Of a stretch of 64,000 nt of DNA, positions 8,256-17,437 are shown one piece after another. Numbering within the stretch: position 1 is the first letter of the stretch; each line of letters begins with the position of its first letter. This stretch comes from Anaerolineae bacterium (GTDB taxonomy: Bacteria; Chloroflexota; Anaerolineae; DUEN01). The DNA lies in contig JANXBS010000004.1 in the NCBI GenBank assembly GCA_025060615.1, positions 108,634 to 172,633 on the forward strand, in the 5' to 3' direction. The notes beneath the pieces were generated by a model. That model was not told the origin of the DNA. It did no database searches and saw only the letters and a program-made list of their open reading frames with translations. The translations under genes and the position numbers were made by a program.

Positions 8256-9254
8256 ATGGGTACAGTAGCCATACGGCGAGCAGCCCAGCGACATCTGAGA
8301 TTCGAATCGCCGATCGCAGGACCATTGATCACCCTGCTGACCGTTTTTATCCTCTTCTCGCTCTTGGTCCCGCAATTCCTCACCATGCGGTCCATCTCAG
8401 GCATCGTCAACGCGGCCACATTGAGTGGAGTAGTCACCATCGGTGTCACTTTGCTGATGATCGCTGGGGAATTCGACCTCTCCGTGGGCTCGCTGATGGC
8501 CATCGGCGCCTTTCTGTATGGCTTTAACATAGTGAATGGCGGCAACCCACTGTGGGCACTGTTTCTGGGCCTGCTGATCCCTGCACTGCTAGGGGCTCTT
8601 AACGGCCTGATCCTCATCCGGACCGGCATCCCTTCCTTCATTATAACCTTGGGCACGCAGTTTATCTATCGGGGAGCCCTCTGGGTATATTCGACAGGTC
8701 AGATGATCCAGACCGTCGAACACATCCCCCTTTATGACATCTTGAACGGCCGACTAGGCTTTCTCGCCGATGCAGTGGAAGAGGCCAATTTTCGCACTGC
8801 TGCTCTGTGGCTTTTGGGGCTGGTCTTACTCTTCCAGTACCTATTGACCCGCACACGGTTTGGCAATCACGTTTTCGCCACCGGAGGTAACGTGAGCGCA
8901 GCAGCTGCGCAGGGCGTCAATACAAAGCGAGTCAAGCTGATCTGTTTCGTTCTCTCAGGATTGCTGGCCGGCTTCGCAGGCATTCTACTGTTCAGTCAGT
9001 ACAAGACAGCTCGGATCGCTACTGGCGCCGGAGAGGAGCTCAAGGCTATTGCCTCAGCGGTGGTAGGCGGCACTCTGCTGAGTGGAGGATCGGGGAGCAT
9101 CATCGGCGCGCTTCTGGGTGTATTGACTATTAGCACGTTGCGCACTGGTGTAGTGCTGGCAGACCTAGTTCCCGCTGACAACTTTGAGGCCATCGTGGGA
9201 GTTACCATCGTAGGAGCGGCTATCTTCAACAACTGGATTCGCAGCCGTTCCTAA
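8256..9254 (+). CDS. Sugar ABC transporter permease, RbsC family (second)
   Basis: A 332-residue CUT2-type permease related to, but not a copy of, the one at 5044-6045. Shared marks are [27 protein letters not shown] and FATGGNVSAAAAQGVNTKRVK. The ATG at 8256 follows GGAGG by 8 bases. The in-frame extension back to 8157 runs through the intergenic hairpin and is not part of the protein. The gene ends 17 bases before the ATPase gene, so translation is probably coupled. With the first permease it should form the membrane channel of the locus's importer. Confidence 0.87.
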   Translation: MGTVAIRRAAQRHLRFESPIAGPLITLLTVFILFSLLVPQFLTMRSISGIVNAATLSGVVTIGVTLLMIAGEFDLSVGSLMAIGAFLYGFNIVNGGNPLWALFLGLLIPALLGALNGLILIRTGIPSFIITLGTQFIYRGALWVYSTGQMIQTVEHIPLYDILNGRLGFLADAVEEANFRTAALWLLGLVLLFQYLLTRTRFGNHVFATGGNVSAAAAQGVNTKRVKLICFVLSGLLAGFAGILLFSQYKTARIATGAGEELKAIASAVVGGTLLSGGSGSIIGALLGVLTISTLRTGVVLADLVPADNFEAIVGVTIVGAAIFNNWIRSRS

Positions 9255-9271
9255 AAGGGAGATAGGAGACC

Positions 9272-10033
9272 ATGGGCAGTAACGAGCAGGATACGTCCAT
9301 CGTTCATATGGAGAATATCGTCAAGCGGTTCGGCACGGTGGTCGCATTGGACGGCGTGGATTTCACCGTAGGCCGGCAAGAGATCATGGCGCTTTTAGGG
9401 GACAATGGAGCTGGTAAATCCACGTTGATCAAGATCCTGATGGGGGTACTCACACCAGATAGTGGACGGATTTACTTCGAGGGTCAGCCGGTTCAGATCC
9501 GTTCACCACGTGAAGCCCGCGCCTTGGGGATCGAAGCCTGTTATCAAGACCTGGCCCTGGTCAATCAGATGAGCATCATGCGCAACTTCTTCCTGGGGCG
9601 AGAAATGGTACGCCGTTTCGGCCCGATCCGCTGGCTTGATATGCAGAGGATGAAGACGCTAACCTATTCGGCGTTACGGGACATCGGTATTGAGATCCGT
9701 TCCGCCTCAGAGAAAGTGGAAAAGCTCTCCGGCGGCGAACGGCAGTCCATCGCCATCGGGCGAGCTTTGCACTTTGGAGCTAAGCTTCTGATCCTGGATG
9801 AGCCCACCTCGGCTCTCTCGGTAGCAGAGACGCGCAAGGTGCTTACATATGTGCTCAACGCTAGAGAGCGAGGGTTGTCAGTGATCTTCATCACCCACAA
9901 CGTCCATCACGTTTACCAGGTAGCCGATCGCTACACGATCCTCCGGCATGGGAAGCGAGTGGGTACTTATCGCCGGGGCGAGCTCACAGAGGAGGATATC
10001 GCCGATCTGATCACGGGGGTGCGGGAACGCTAA
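9272..10033 (+). CDS. Sugar ABC transporter ATP-binding protein (single-domain RbsA type)
   Basis: A 253-residue ATPase with Walker A (GDNGAGKST), Q-loop (CYQDLALV), signature (KLSGGERQSIAIGRAL), Walker B (LLILDEPTSALS) and the switch His (FITHN). Many RbsA-type ATPases carry two nucleotide-binding domains in about 500 residues; this one has only one, so the working transporter needs a dimer. The start ATG has GGGAGATAGGAG upstream. It is the last gene of the import operon and is followed by an independent tRNA promoter. Confidence 0.9.
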   Translation: MGSNEQDTSIVHMENIVKRFGTVVALDGVDFTVGRQEIMALLGDNGAGKSTLIKILMGVLTPDSGRIYFEGQPVQIRSPREARALGIEACYQDLALVNQMSIMRNFFLGREMVRRFGPIRWLDMQRMKTLTYSALRDIGIEIRSASEKVEKLSGGERQSIAIGRALHFGAKLLILDEPTSALSVAETRKVLTYVLNARERGLSVIFITHNVHHVYQVADRYTILRHGKRVGTYRRGELTEEDIADLITGVRER

Positions 10034-10043
10034 AGACGGTGAT

Positions 10044-10072
10044 TTGACAAAAGCGATGGCGATCCCTATAAT
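10044..10072 (+). promoter_or_regulatory. Consensus promoter of the tRNA-Lys gene
   Basis: TTGACA at 10044-10049 and TATAAT at 10067-10072, exactly 17 bp apart. The predicted start point is a few bases before the tRNA. Confidence 0.8.
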
Positions 10073-10083
10073 CACATAGTGCT

Positions 10084-10157
<74 letters not shown>

Positions 10158-10315
10158 TCCGAAATCGGGGCTCAGGCTGTGCAACAAAGGCATCAGTTGA
10201 GCCCTATGTTTTTTGTTAGGTGGGATGGAAAGGTGTGTCCCCGATGTTGGCTTGAAATCGGTACCTGTCTCCCATCAGGTGAAACCACAGGGCCGCGAGA
10301 GCCCATAACGTATTC

Positions 10316-10337
10316 AGGGCCTCCGGCCCTTTAAATT
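10316..10337 (+). terminator. Hairpin after tRNA-Lys, possible terminator
   Basis: AGGGCC (10316-10321), loop TCC, GGCCCT (10325-10330), then TTTAAATTT. It could end the tRNA transcript or act in the leader of the next gene, whose start lies 13 bases further on. Confidence 0.4.
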
Positions 10338-10349
10338 TGGAGCGCTCTC

Positions 10350-11246
10350 ATGCTTATCCCCTTTCTTTCTCACGAACTCGAAGTGGCTCGCGATGTGATC
10401 CGCCGAGCAGGCGCCCAGGTGGCGGCTATCTATGCTGACAATATAGCCGTCGAATGGAAAACGGTGGATGAACCGATCACGATGGCAGATCGGGTGAGCA
10501 ACCAGATCATTATTGAAGCTTTGCGCACAACCTTCCCCCACGATGGACTGCTCTCTGAGGAAACGGCTGACGACGGCAGCCGCTTATCTCACCGCCGTGT
10601 CTGGATCGTGGATCCATTGGATGGCACACAGGATTTTGTGAACCGAACCGATGAATTCGCGGTGATGATCGGGCTGGCCATTGACGGCGAGCCAGCTCTC
10701 GGCCTGGTGTATCAGCCGATCGCTGATCTGCTATTCATCGGGCAGCCCGGCGTCGGCGCATGGCTTGAGCGAACAGGTGGTCAATGCCAAACGCCACTAC
10801 AGGTGTCGGCTATAGCCACGCCATCTCAGATGCGTCTGGTGGTCAGCCGTTCACATCGCAGCCCTCTGACAGACGCTGTGTGCACAGCGCTCGGCATTTA
10901 TCAGGAGCATCCCTACGGCAGCGTCGGGCTTAAGGTCAGCCTGTTGGCGACAAGCCAGGCAGACCTGTATATACACCTCAGCGCCGGCTGCAAAGAATGG
11001 GACGTCTGCGCTCCTCATGCGATCCTGCTGGCGGCCGGCGGACAGATGACCGATTGCTGGGGGCGCCCCTTCCGTTACAACCTGCCCGACGTGCGCAAAC
11101 GATGGGGACTGATCGCCAGTAATGGACGGATTCACTCCACCATCGTAGGATATGTAGCTGCGGTTTGCGAGAACGCTGGCGTAGATCCCCGCCTGGGCTT
11201 TACGCGCGATCGAGACGAGCCATCATCACCGCACTCGCGTCCCTGA
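10350..11246 (+). CDS. Inositol monophosphatase-superfamily phosphatase, CysQ-like
   Basis: A 298-residue Mg/Li-sensitive sugar or nucleotide phosphatase. The metal-binding motifs are LLSEET, WIVDPLDGTQDFV and the late EWDVCAPHAIL. DPLDGT followed by a charged residue and FV..T.EFAVMIGL is closer to CysQ (3'-phosphoadenosine 5'-phosphate phosphatase) than to classical IMPase, but inositol-1-phosphate, histidinol-phosphate or fructose-bisphosphate activity cannot be excluded from sequence alone. GGAG precedes the ATG. It stands near the inositol locus but is separated from it by the tRNA unit, so I do not assign it to that pathway. Confidence 0.8.
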   Translation: MLIPFLSHELEVARDVIRRAGAQVAAIYADNIAVEWKTVDEPITMADRVSNQIIIEALRTTFPHDGLLSEETADDGSRLSHRRVWIVDPLDGTQDFVNRTDEFAVMIGLAIDGEPALGLVYQPIADLLFIGQPGVGAWLERTGGQCQTPLQVSAIATPSQMRLVVSRSHRSPLTDAVCTALGIYQEHPYGSVGLKVSLLATSQADLYIHLSAGCKEWDVCAPHAILLAAGGQMTDCWGRPFRYNLPDVRKRWGLIASNGRIHSTIVGYVAAVCENAGVDPRLGFTRDRDEPSSPHSRP

Positions 11247-11297
11247 AAGGCGCTGCCAGCCGTGAGCCATTCCTCTCAGGCGATTCCTCAGCAGCCG

Positions 11298-11306
11298 TGG
11301 TATAAT
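11298..11306 (+). promoter_or_regulatory. Extended -10 promoter before the metallo-hydrolase gene
   Basis: TGGTATAAT is a perfect extended -10 element. No good -35 is present, as is usual with TGn promoters. It lies inside the longest open frame and therefore argues that the real gene start is downstream, near 11364. Confidence 0.6.
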
Positions 11307-11363
11307 GTCCTTGTTCTAGGAAGGCACAAACCATATAACCTGGAAATCCAATCGGTGAAAGCG

Positions 11364-12236
11364 ATGGATGAGGCCTCTGAAAGCCCGGTGTGCCGAGTGA
11401 CCTATATCGGCCATGCTACCCTGCTGATAGACATCAATGGCACCCGGATTATCACGGATCCGGTTCTACGAGATAGCTTATGGCATCTACGCCGGCGAGC
11501 TCCGAATCCGAGCCATCGGCTCTTGAGCCAGAGGCCCCCAGACCTCATCTTACTGACCCACCTTCACAGTGATCACACCGACTTACCATCGCTCCGGATG
11601 CTGCCGCCTCACGTGCCCATCCTTGCGCCAGTAGGCTCGGCCGGTTATTTGAGCAGGCGGCTCAAGCATCCTGTTCACGAAGTGGCCGTCGGAGATCAGG
11701 TCGAGCTGGGCCCGCTATGCGTGGCGGTGACGCCCGCCGCTCACAGCGATCTCAATCCACCCCCTCGTCCACACACCCCAGTGCTCAGCTACGTCATTCA
11801 CGGACCGATCTCGCTCTACTTCGTCGGAGACACTGACCTCTTCGACGAAATGGCCACTATCGCGCGCGTACACGCCCCTGAGGTAGCGCTGCTGCCTGTC
11901 AGCGGCTTCGGCCCCTACACTGGAAATGGCCATCTCACCGCTCGCACAGCAGCACAGGCGCTGCGTTTGCTTCGCCCACGCGTGGCCATCCCCATCCACT
12001 GGGGAACTTTCAGCCCTGCCGGCCCCGGCTGGCACCGCTGGTCGTTCTTGGACGATCCACCGTATGCGTTCCTGGCTCATGCTGCGCGCGAGGCACCAGA
12101 GACCGAAGTGCGCATCCTCGTCCCTGGGCAGGAGACCATTTTCCTAGGGAACCAAACTCGGGCTCCGGAAGCGCGCCAAACAAGCTGCCCACAACTGATC
12201 GGCTACCAGACACCGGATGAACGAGCAACGGGTTAA
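11364..12236 (+). CDS. MBL-fold metal-dependent hydrolase, UlaG-like
   Basis: A 290-residue metallo-beta-lactamase-fold protein. The metal ligands are visible as THLHSDHTD, a later His in PAAHSD, the Asp in YFVGDTDLFDE and the His in IPIHWGTFSP. The early YIGHATLLIDINGTRIITDPVL segment is typical of the UlaG / N-acyl-phosphatidylethanolamine phospholipase D-like branch. The substrate is not predictable. The frame is open from 11262, but a TATAAT promoter at 11301 lies inside that stretch; ATG 11364 (or GTG 11355) is the probable start, with only a weak ribosome binding site. Confidence 0.8.
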   Translation: MDEASESPVCRVTYIGHATLLIDINGTRIITDPVLRDSLWHLRRRAPNPSHRLLSQRPPDLILLTHLHSDHTDLPSLRMLPPHVPILAPVGSAGYLSRRLKHPVHEVAVGDQVELGPLCVAVTPAAHSDLNPPPRPHTPVLSYVIHGPISLYFVGDTDLFDEMATIARVHAPEVALLPVSGFGPYTGNGHLTARTAAQALRLLRPRVAIPIHWGTFSPAGPGWHRWSFLDDPPYAFLAHAAREAPETEVRILVPGQETIFLGNQTRAPEARQTSCPQLIGYQTPDERATG

Positions 12237-12254
12237 TGAAGCCAGGAGGTGCAT

Positions 12255-14564
12255 GTGAGACGAAAGCTCGTCCGCTTGGCTTGGCTGCTGTTACTCAGCG
12301 CCTGGTGGGGCGGATGCCAAGTGTCCCCAAACGCCACACCTACTGCGCTACCGCCCTCACCGACCGCACGACTGATCATTAGCACGCCGGCTCTCACCTA
12401 TACCCCCATCGCCACACCCGCTCCCACCTTCACACCTCGCACTGAGGCCACTTTTCCTGCCTCAGCGGTAGATGTCGGTTGGACCGACACAATGGGCGGA
12501 CCTGGGCGTGCCCGCTTCAATCCGGCTGCCCAGCCCGGCCTGGCCATGCCGTTATGGCGGCTGTCGTTTCAGAGATGGCAACAAAGCGAGGTGCGCCCGG
12601 TTGCTGTGGCCGCTTCGCCTCAAGCCATCTTCACGGTGGACTCCACCGGCCGTCTATTGCGGATCAAGCTCGCTACCGGTCAGATCGAGGCTGAGGCTTT
12701 AATCTGGCCCTACGGCCCACGTGGTATCGTGCAGGGCGCATGGCTTGCAGTGACGGATGATGTGGTGGCAGTCGCCGCCTCAGACGCCTACTCGCTGCCG
12801 CAGGCCCGCCTGCCTTACTTCCGGGTAAAGCTGGCCCTATTCGACGCCGGAAGCCTAGCCCGGCTCTGGGAACTGCCAGGCCAGGTCGGACGCGATTACC
12901 AGATCCTCGCGCAGCATGGGCAGATCGCCGTCACCACCGACGGAAGCTCCGTCGCCATGTACCAGGCGCGCACAGGCAAATTGGTCTGGCATCGAGCGAT
13001 GGCCGGACAACAATATCGCCTATTGGCCGCCTCCGACAAGCTCCTGTTCCTGCGAAATGTCAGCCTATCCCCACCGGAAGCGCGCGGCCCCTACGAGCAG
13101 CGCCAGGCGTTCTTGGCCCTCAATTGGCGTACAGGCGAGGTGCAATGGGAAGTGCGCCCAGCGCTGGAGGATGACGTGATCGAGGCCATGGCCGATGACC
13201 AGCGGCTATACCTCCTTGCCTACCAGGGGCGGCTACTGGCCCTCGACGCCACAGATGGCAGCGAGCTCTGGCGCATCCATGAGGGACCTACCCTCTACGA
13301 GCGCGCGTCTGTCGCACTAGCCCATGGCCGGCTTTATGGAGTCCGCCTCCCCGAGCGGGTGATCGCCGCCTACGATGTTTCCTCAGGCCAGACAGTATGG
13401 CAAATATCCCTTGGCGATACGGAGTCAGCCCTCGCGTTGGCTGTGGCTGAAAGCCGTTTGTACCTGGCTCAGGAACAAACGGATAGCATCCGGGTACGAG
13501 CCTTTGATGCCGACACAGGCCAACTTGTCATGCAGCGGGACCTGGAGCGAAGCCCATCGCTATCGGCTGCTGTTTATCCCGAACTCGCCGTTGCCGCTGA
13601 TCGTCTCATCCTGGCTAGCGCTGAACTGTCCATCCTCGGCGAGGGACCTGCCCCGGGCGAGCTGAGCCCAGTTCCCCCGCCGATCTTTCCGCCAATCACC
13701 CTTCCCGCCGACGAGGTACTCTACGAGTCCACCGAGACGGGCAACGGCGATATCTGGGCACGTCCAGCCAATCCGGCGGCTGGGGCGCCGCGCAATTTGA
13801 CCGCCCACGGCGCTGATGACTGGGATCCGGCCGGCTCGCCGGATGGCTCGCGTGTGGCTTTCGAATCATACCGCAGCGGGAGCAGCAACCTCTGGGTGAT
13901 CCATCGAGACGGCAGTGCCCCTACCGAGATCACACAAATGACGCGCACCGACGCCTACAATGTGCATCCCACATGGTCGCCCAACAGCGAGTTCGTCGCC
14001 TTCGCCAGCGATCGGGATGGGGATATGCAGATCTGGCTGGCGCGCGCGAATGGCGGCGATGCTCGCAAACTCACTACAGAGGGACGCAACTGGGACCCCG
14101 CCTGGTCACCCGACGGCAGCCTGATCGCCTTCATCTCTGATCGGTCTGGGAACGCTGATATCTGGGTGATGGCCCCGGATGGCTCTCACCAGTGGCCCTG
14201 GCGAGAGACTCCAGAGCCAGAGGCGGATCCGGCTTGGTCGCCTGGATGTGCAGAGGACCTCAATGGGCCCAACTGTGCCCTGGCATTCGTACGCGCGACC
14301 AATGAGCAGCCTGAGTGGGGCGAGTTACGGGCTGGCCTGTTCAACGGCAGCCTGGAGTGGAGCATCCCCGGCACGTTTTGGGGATATGACCGCGGCCCGT
14401 CCTGGTGGCCTGGTTGCACAGCGCTGGGCAGCAATTGCTGGCTCGCCTGGGGACGACGGACAGAGGACAAGCCTCAACTGATGTTGGGCGATCTGGATGG
14501 AAATCAGATTCAACCCTTAGGCGAGGGAAAGGACCCTTCTTGGTTGATGAAAAGCAAGAAATAG
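12255..14564 (+). CDS. Secreted protein with PQQ-like and TolB-like beta-propellers
   Basis: A 769-residue exported protein. The N-terminus is a signal peptide ending in WWGGC, a plausible but imperfect lipobox, followed by a Pro/Thr-rich spacer. Residues about 75-480 are PQQ-type propeller blades (for example LLALDATDGSELWRIHEG, FDADTGQLV). Residues about 500-680 are TolB/WD40-like blades with the repeated WSPDGSLIAFISDRSGNADI pattern, followed by a Cys/Trp-rich tail. It probably binds or scaffolds a cell-surface ligand; no catalytic residues are evident. The start GTG 12255 lies 5 bases after AGGAGG; the in-frame GTG at 12249 overlaps that site. Confidence 0.8.
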   Translation: MRRKLVRLAWLLLLSAWWGGCQVSPNATPTALPPSPTARLIISTPALTYTPIATPAPTFTPRTEATFPASAVDVGWTDTMGGPGRARFNPAAQPGLAMPLWRLSFQRWQQSEVRPVAVAASPQAIFTVDSTGRLLRIKLATGQIEAEALIWPYGPRGIVQGAWLAVTDDVVAVAASDAYSLPQARLPYFRVKLALFDAGSLARLWELPGQVGRDYQILAQHGQIAVTTDGSSVAMYQARTGKLVWHRAMAGQQYRLLAASDKLLFLRNVSLSPPEARGPYEQRQAFLALNWRTGEVQWEVRPALEDDVIEAMADDQRLYLLAYQGRLLALDATDGSELWRIHEGPTLYERASVALAHGRLYGVRLPERVIAAYDVSSGQTVWQISLGDTESALALAVAESRLYLAQEQTDSIRVRAFDADTGQLVMQRDLERSPSLSAAVYPELAVAADRLILASAELSILGEGPAPGELSPVPPPIFPPITLPADEVLYESTETGNGDIWARPANPAAGAPRNLTAHGADDWDPAGSPDGSRVAFESYRSGSSNLWVIHRDGSAPTEITQMTRTDAYNVHPTWSPNSEFVAFASDRDGDMQIWLARANGGDARKLTTEGRNWDPAWSPDGSLIAFISDRSGNADIWVMAPDGSHQWPWRETPEPEADPAWSPGCAEDLNGPNCALAFVRATNEQPEWGELRAGLFNGSLEWSIPGTFWGYDRGPSWWPGCTALGSNCWLAWGRRTEDKPQLMLGDLDGNQIQPLGEGKDPSWLMKSKK

Positions 14565-14632
14565 AAACCCGCTGCTCATCGGCATCGCTACGCTTAAGCG
14601 TGGTTGAAAGAGCAGGGAGCTCTCGAGAGACA

Positions 14633-14648
14633 AGCCCTTATGAGGGCT
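14633..14648. terminator. Hairpin between convergent genes
   Basis: AGCCCT-TATG-AGGGCT lies in the 88-bp gap between two converging genes, with short T-rich tracts on both sides. A perfect 12-bp palindrome, ACGCTTAAGCGT (14590-14601), lies close by. A weak bidirectional terminator is plausible. Confidence 0.35.
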
Positions 14649-14652
14649 GCTT

Positions 14653-17421
14653 TCACGGAACCTCTACTTCCCGTAAGAAGATCGCGTTGTCCTGTAAGAG
14701 CTGTCCTGTAACGTCCTGAGCAGGCAATCGTTGCCCACTCGTAGGATCATACAGCCCAACAGCCAGCCGATACACCCCCGGCGGCAAATCGGACGGCACA
14801 AGCAGCTGATAGCGATCCACCACCACCTCTCCAGGAAGCCAACTACTCGTCGGTGCCTCTCCGCGCAGCGGGTAATCGTCCACTTGAGCACGCAAGCTCC
14901 CTGCCGCATCGTACAGGTGCACAAACACCTTGTAGCTGATCGAAAGGCGTGCCTTGGCCTGCCAATAGAGGGTGATCTCCCAGAGACCGCCCCTAACTGG
15001 CAAGGCGGGCATCACGTCGTAACCACGCAGGATGACAGCATCACCCAGGCGAGCATCTATAGGATGAGCCATCCTTGGTAGCCGATAGCGGCGCGCTCGC
15101 GCTTGCACGGAGACCTCACTGAGGGTCATTGACGGCGAACCGTCTGCCAGCGTCAGACGCAGACGATAGCGTCCGCTCTCCAATGCCGGATCCACCGCGA
15201 GCGAATAACGCTCTCGCATGATCTGACCAGGCTGCCATAATTCCAATGGGCTCATGCTGATCGGACCATCTCGGATGGTCCAAGCCACGCCGCGGCGGTC
15301 CAGCAATTCAATCCGAAGTCCTCCCTGGCTCATCGGCACCCGTTCTACCCGCCACCAGAGGCTTAACTCTCCGGGCTGACCAGGACGCAAGGGAGACGGT
15401 GTGATCGCGAAACCGAGCAAGGTCAGATCCCCGTTTAGTGAAAGAGCGACTGGCCGCGGGATCTCCAGTGCCTCAGGGATAGGTGGTGGCCAGGCCGGCT
15501 GGACCCAGAGCTCCTGCAGTAGCGCGTCCGGCCCGCGCTCGGTCTCAAGCGGGACACCAGTGGCCGGATCGTAGACCCTCAAAGTGACCCGATAAGGGCC
15601 AGGCGGCAGATCAGGCGGCAAGAGCAACCCATGTCGGTCAAAGGCGACCTGTCCAGGCTGCCAACTGCTGGTCGGGGCAAACCAGTCTTGAGGCATATAA
15701 TCCTCGGCCAGCCACACCCGAGCGGCGGCATCCTGCAGGCGCAGGCTGAACTTGAGATCGGGCAGCGGCTGCACAGGAAGCCAATAGGTGGTGAGGCGTA
15801 GGAGCTCGCCCGCGCGCAAGGCTGTACGGCTATCTACCTCGGCCCGAATCAGGATTAAGTGCGGCCCGAAGTCCAGGTAGAGTGATCGCTCTGCCAACGC
15901 CGCGGCCGGCGTCGGCAATCCGTACAGCGTCACGCGAATGCCATTGTGATCGGTTTCGGCCGCAGGCCACCCATGCGCTGCCAGCCACGCTTGTACCGGA
16001 CCCGGGCCATGGAAATAGAGCACTCCCCACGCGCGCGTGGCACCCTGCAGCGCGGAACGTAACGCCGCATCCACTTGCTGGGGCGTAGCGTTCTGTAGAA
16101 AGCGCAAGTCCACAATCCGGGCGCGTCCCCGATAGTAGTGCAGGAAGACCTTTTGCGGATCTGGCCCATCCATCAGGATCACATCACCGGGCTGTTCCCA
16201 TTGCTGAATACGCCATGCGGCGCCCCGGAAGTCGGGTTTATGCAAGCTCGAGTCAGCGTACAGACGCCTCAGTGCTAGGCCGTTGGTAGCTAACAGCCCG
16301 ATTAGTACGATCGTTCCCATCAAGCGAACGCCCCGCTGAAGCGGCTGTATCCAGAGCTTTGCCAGTCCGCCGGCTGCGAGCAGAATCAGGGGAGCGCTGA
16401 TTATGATCGTATAGCGCTCGTGGAAGTCCGGGTCCCGCAGGGCCAGAGCTATCGCCGCACCCAGCGGCATCACCACGTTGGTCACGAGCAACAGGCTCGC
16501 CGCCTCTCGCCGACGCCACCAAGCCAGAACCCCACCGATGGTCAACACCAGATACAACCAGGGCAGCCACGCGCGCCAGGGCTCGGGCATAGCATCGCCC
16601 ACTGTATAGGCTGCCAGATAACGCCAGGGGATCTGCCGGGGATCGGCTGGTGGACGCCAGCCGGGGAACTCAAAGATGTAAAGGGCACGCGGCAGCCAGG
16701 GCACGAACAGCAGCGCTGCAGCCATCGCAGCCAGCGCCCATCGGCCTGCAGCTCGCAGCGAGACAGCAAACGCAGCACTAGCGCCCAAGCGATAGATTCG
16801 CCACAGCCAGATCGTCAAAAAGAGGCCATGGGCTATTGGCACAAGGAACCCATAGTAATGCAAGTAAAGGGCCATTGCGGTAGTCAGCGCATAGCCGAAT
16901 GCCACAGCCCATTGACGCCGGGGATCCAGATTAAAGAGCAGTTGCCAGAATAGCCAGGTCGAGCCCAGGCTGGCCGCTAGCAGCCAAGTGTACATGCGCG
17001 CCTCCTGAGCATACCAAACCTGGAACGAGTTGGTCGCCAACAGGACAGCGGCGATGATGCCTGCGAGGCGATCGCCTAGGTCGGCACCTAGGCGATAGGT
17101 CAGCACGATAGCCAGTATCCCAGGCCATAAGGAGAGAAAACGCAGCGCGAAGTCGCTATCACCAGCCAGTCGTAGCCAAAAGTGGAGCAGCACGAAATAG
17201 CCGGGAAGATGCTCTACCGGCATCTCACGGATTAATTGTGGCAGAGGTTGTGTAGCCCGCAGCAGGCTGATACCCTCGTCACTCCACAAACTCTGGTAGT
17301 CGAGGTGATAGGCCCGCAGCGCGAAGGCCAGGGCTAGCACCCCTTCAATCGCCCATCTAGAAACGTAGACTGGGTTTCTAGACCCTTTACCCCAAGAAGA
17401 ACTTTGCCTTATCCAGGCCAC
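14653..17421 (-). CDS. Multi-pass membrane glycosyltransferase with C-terminal beta-sandwich modules (first)
   Basis: About 922 residues. The N-terminal half has 10-12 membrane segments and the GT-C fold mark of ArnT/PMT-like enzymes: an acidic first loop (YQSLWSDEGISLLRA) and VWYAQEARMYTWLL. Such enzymes move a sugar from a polyprenyl-phosphate carrier. After about residue 520 come three extracytoplasmic beta-rich repeats with the signature ..FVHLYDAAGSLRAQVD, TSSWLPGEVVVDRY and PPGVYRLAVGLYDP. The acceptor is unknown. The frame is open to 17493, overlapping the upstream gene; GTG 17421, 5 bases after GGAG and just past the previous stop, is the likely start. It is the last gene of a minus-strand surface-polymer run. 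Confidence 0.78.
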   Translation of the reverse strand: MAWIRQSSSWGKGSRNPVYVSRWAIEGVLALAFALRAYHLDYQSLWSDEGISLLRATQPLPQLIREMPVEHLPGYFVLLHFWLRLAGDSDFALRFLSLWPGILAIVLTYRLGADLGDRLAGIIAAVLLATNSFQVWYAQEARMYTWLLAASLGSTWLFWQLLFNLDPRRQWAVAFGYALTTAMALYLHYYGFLVPIAHGLFLTIWLWRIYRLGASAAFAVSLRAAGRWALAAMAAALLFVPWLPRALYIFEFPGWRPPADPRQIPWRYLAAYTVGDAMPEPWRAWLPWLYLVLTIGGVLAWWRRREAASLLLVTNVVMPLGAAIALALRDPDFHERYTIIISAPLILLAAGGLAKLWIQPLQRGVRLMGTIVLIGLLATNGLALRRLYADSSLHKPDFRGAAWRIQQWEQPGDVILMDGPDPQKVFLHYYRGRARIVDLRFLQNATPQQVDAALRSALQGATRAWGVLYFHGPGPVQAWLAAHGWPAAETDHNGIRVTLYGLPTPAAALAERSLYLDFGPHLILIRAEVDSRTALRAGELLRLTTYWLPVQPLPDLKFSLRLQDAAARVWLAEDYMPQDWFAPTSSWQPGQVAFDRHGLLLPPDLPPGPYRVTLRVYDPATGVPLETERGPDALLQELWVQPAWPPPIPEALEIPRPVALSLNGDLTLLGFAITPSPLRPGQPGELSLWWRVERVPMSQGGLRIELLDRRGVAWTIRDGPISMSPLELWQPGQIMRERYSLAVDPALESGRYRLRLTLADGSPSMTLSEVSVQARARRYRLPRMAHPIDARLGDAVILRGYDVMPALPVRGGLWEITLYWQAKARLSISYKVFVHLYDAAGSLRAQVDDYPLRGEAPTSSWLPGEVVVDRYQLLVPSDLPPGVYRLAVGLYDPTSGQRLPAQDVTGQLLQDNAIFLREVEVP

Positions 17422-17437
17422 CACCGCTCCATATATC

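Noticed and set aside
11262-11363. Longer N-terminus of the UlaG-like hydrolase
   Set aside because: It would contain a perfect extended -10 promoter; the family fold begins after 11364.
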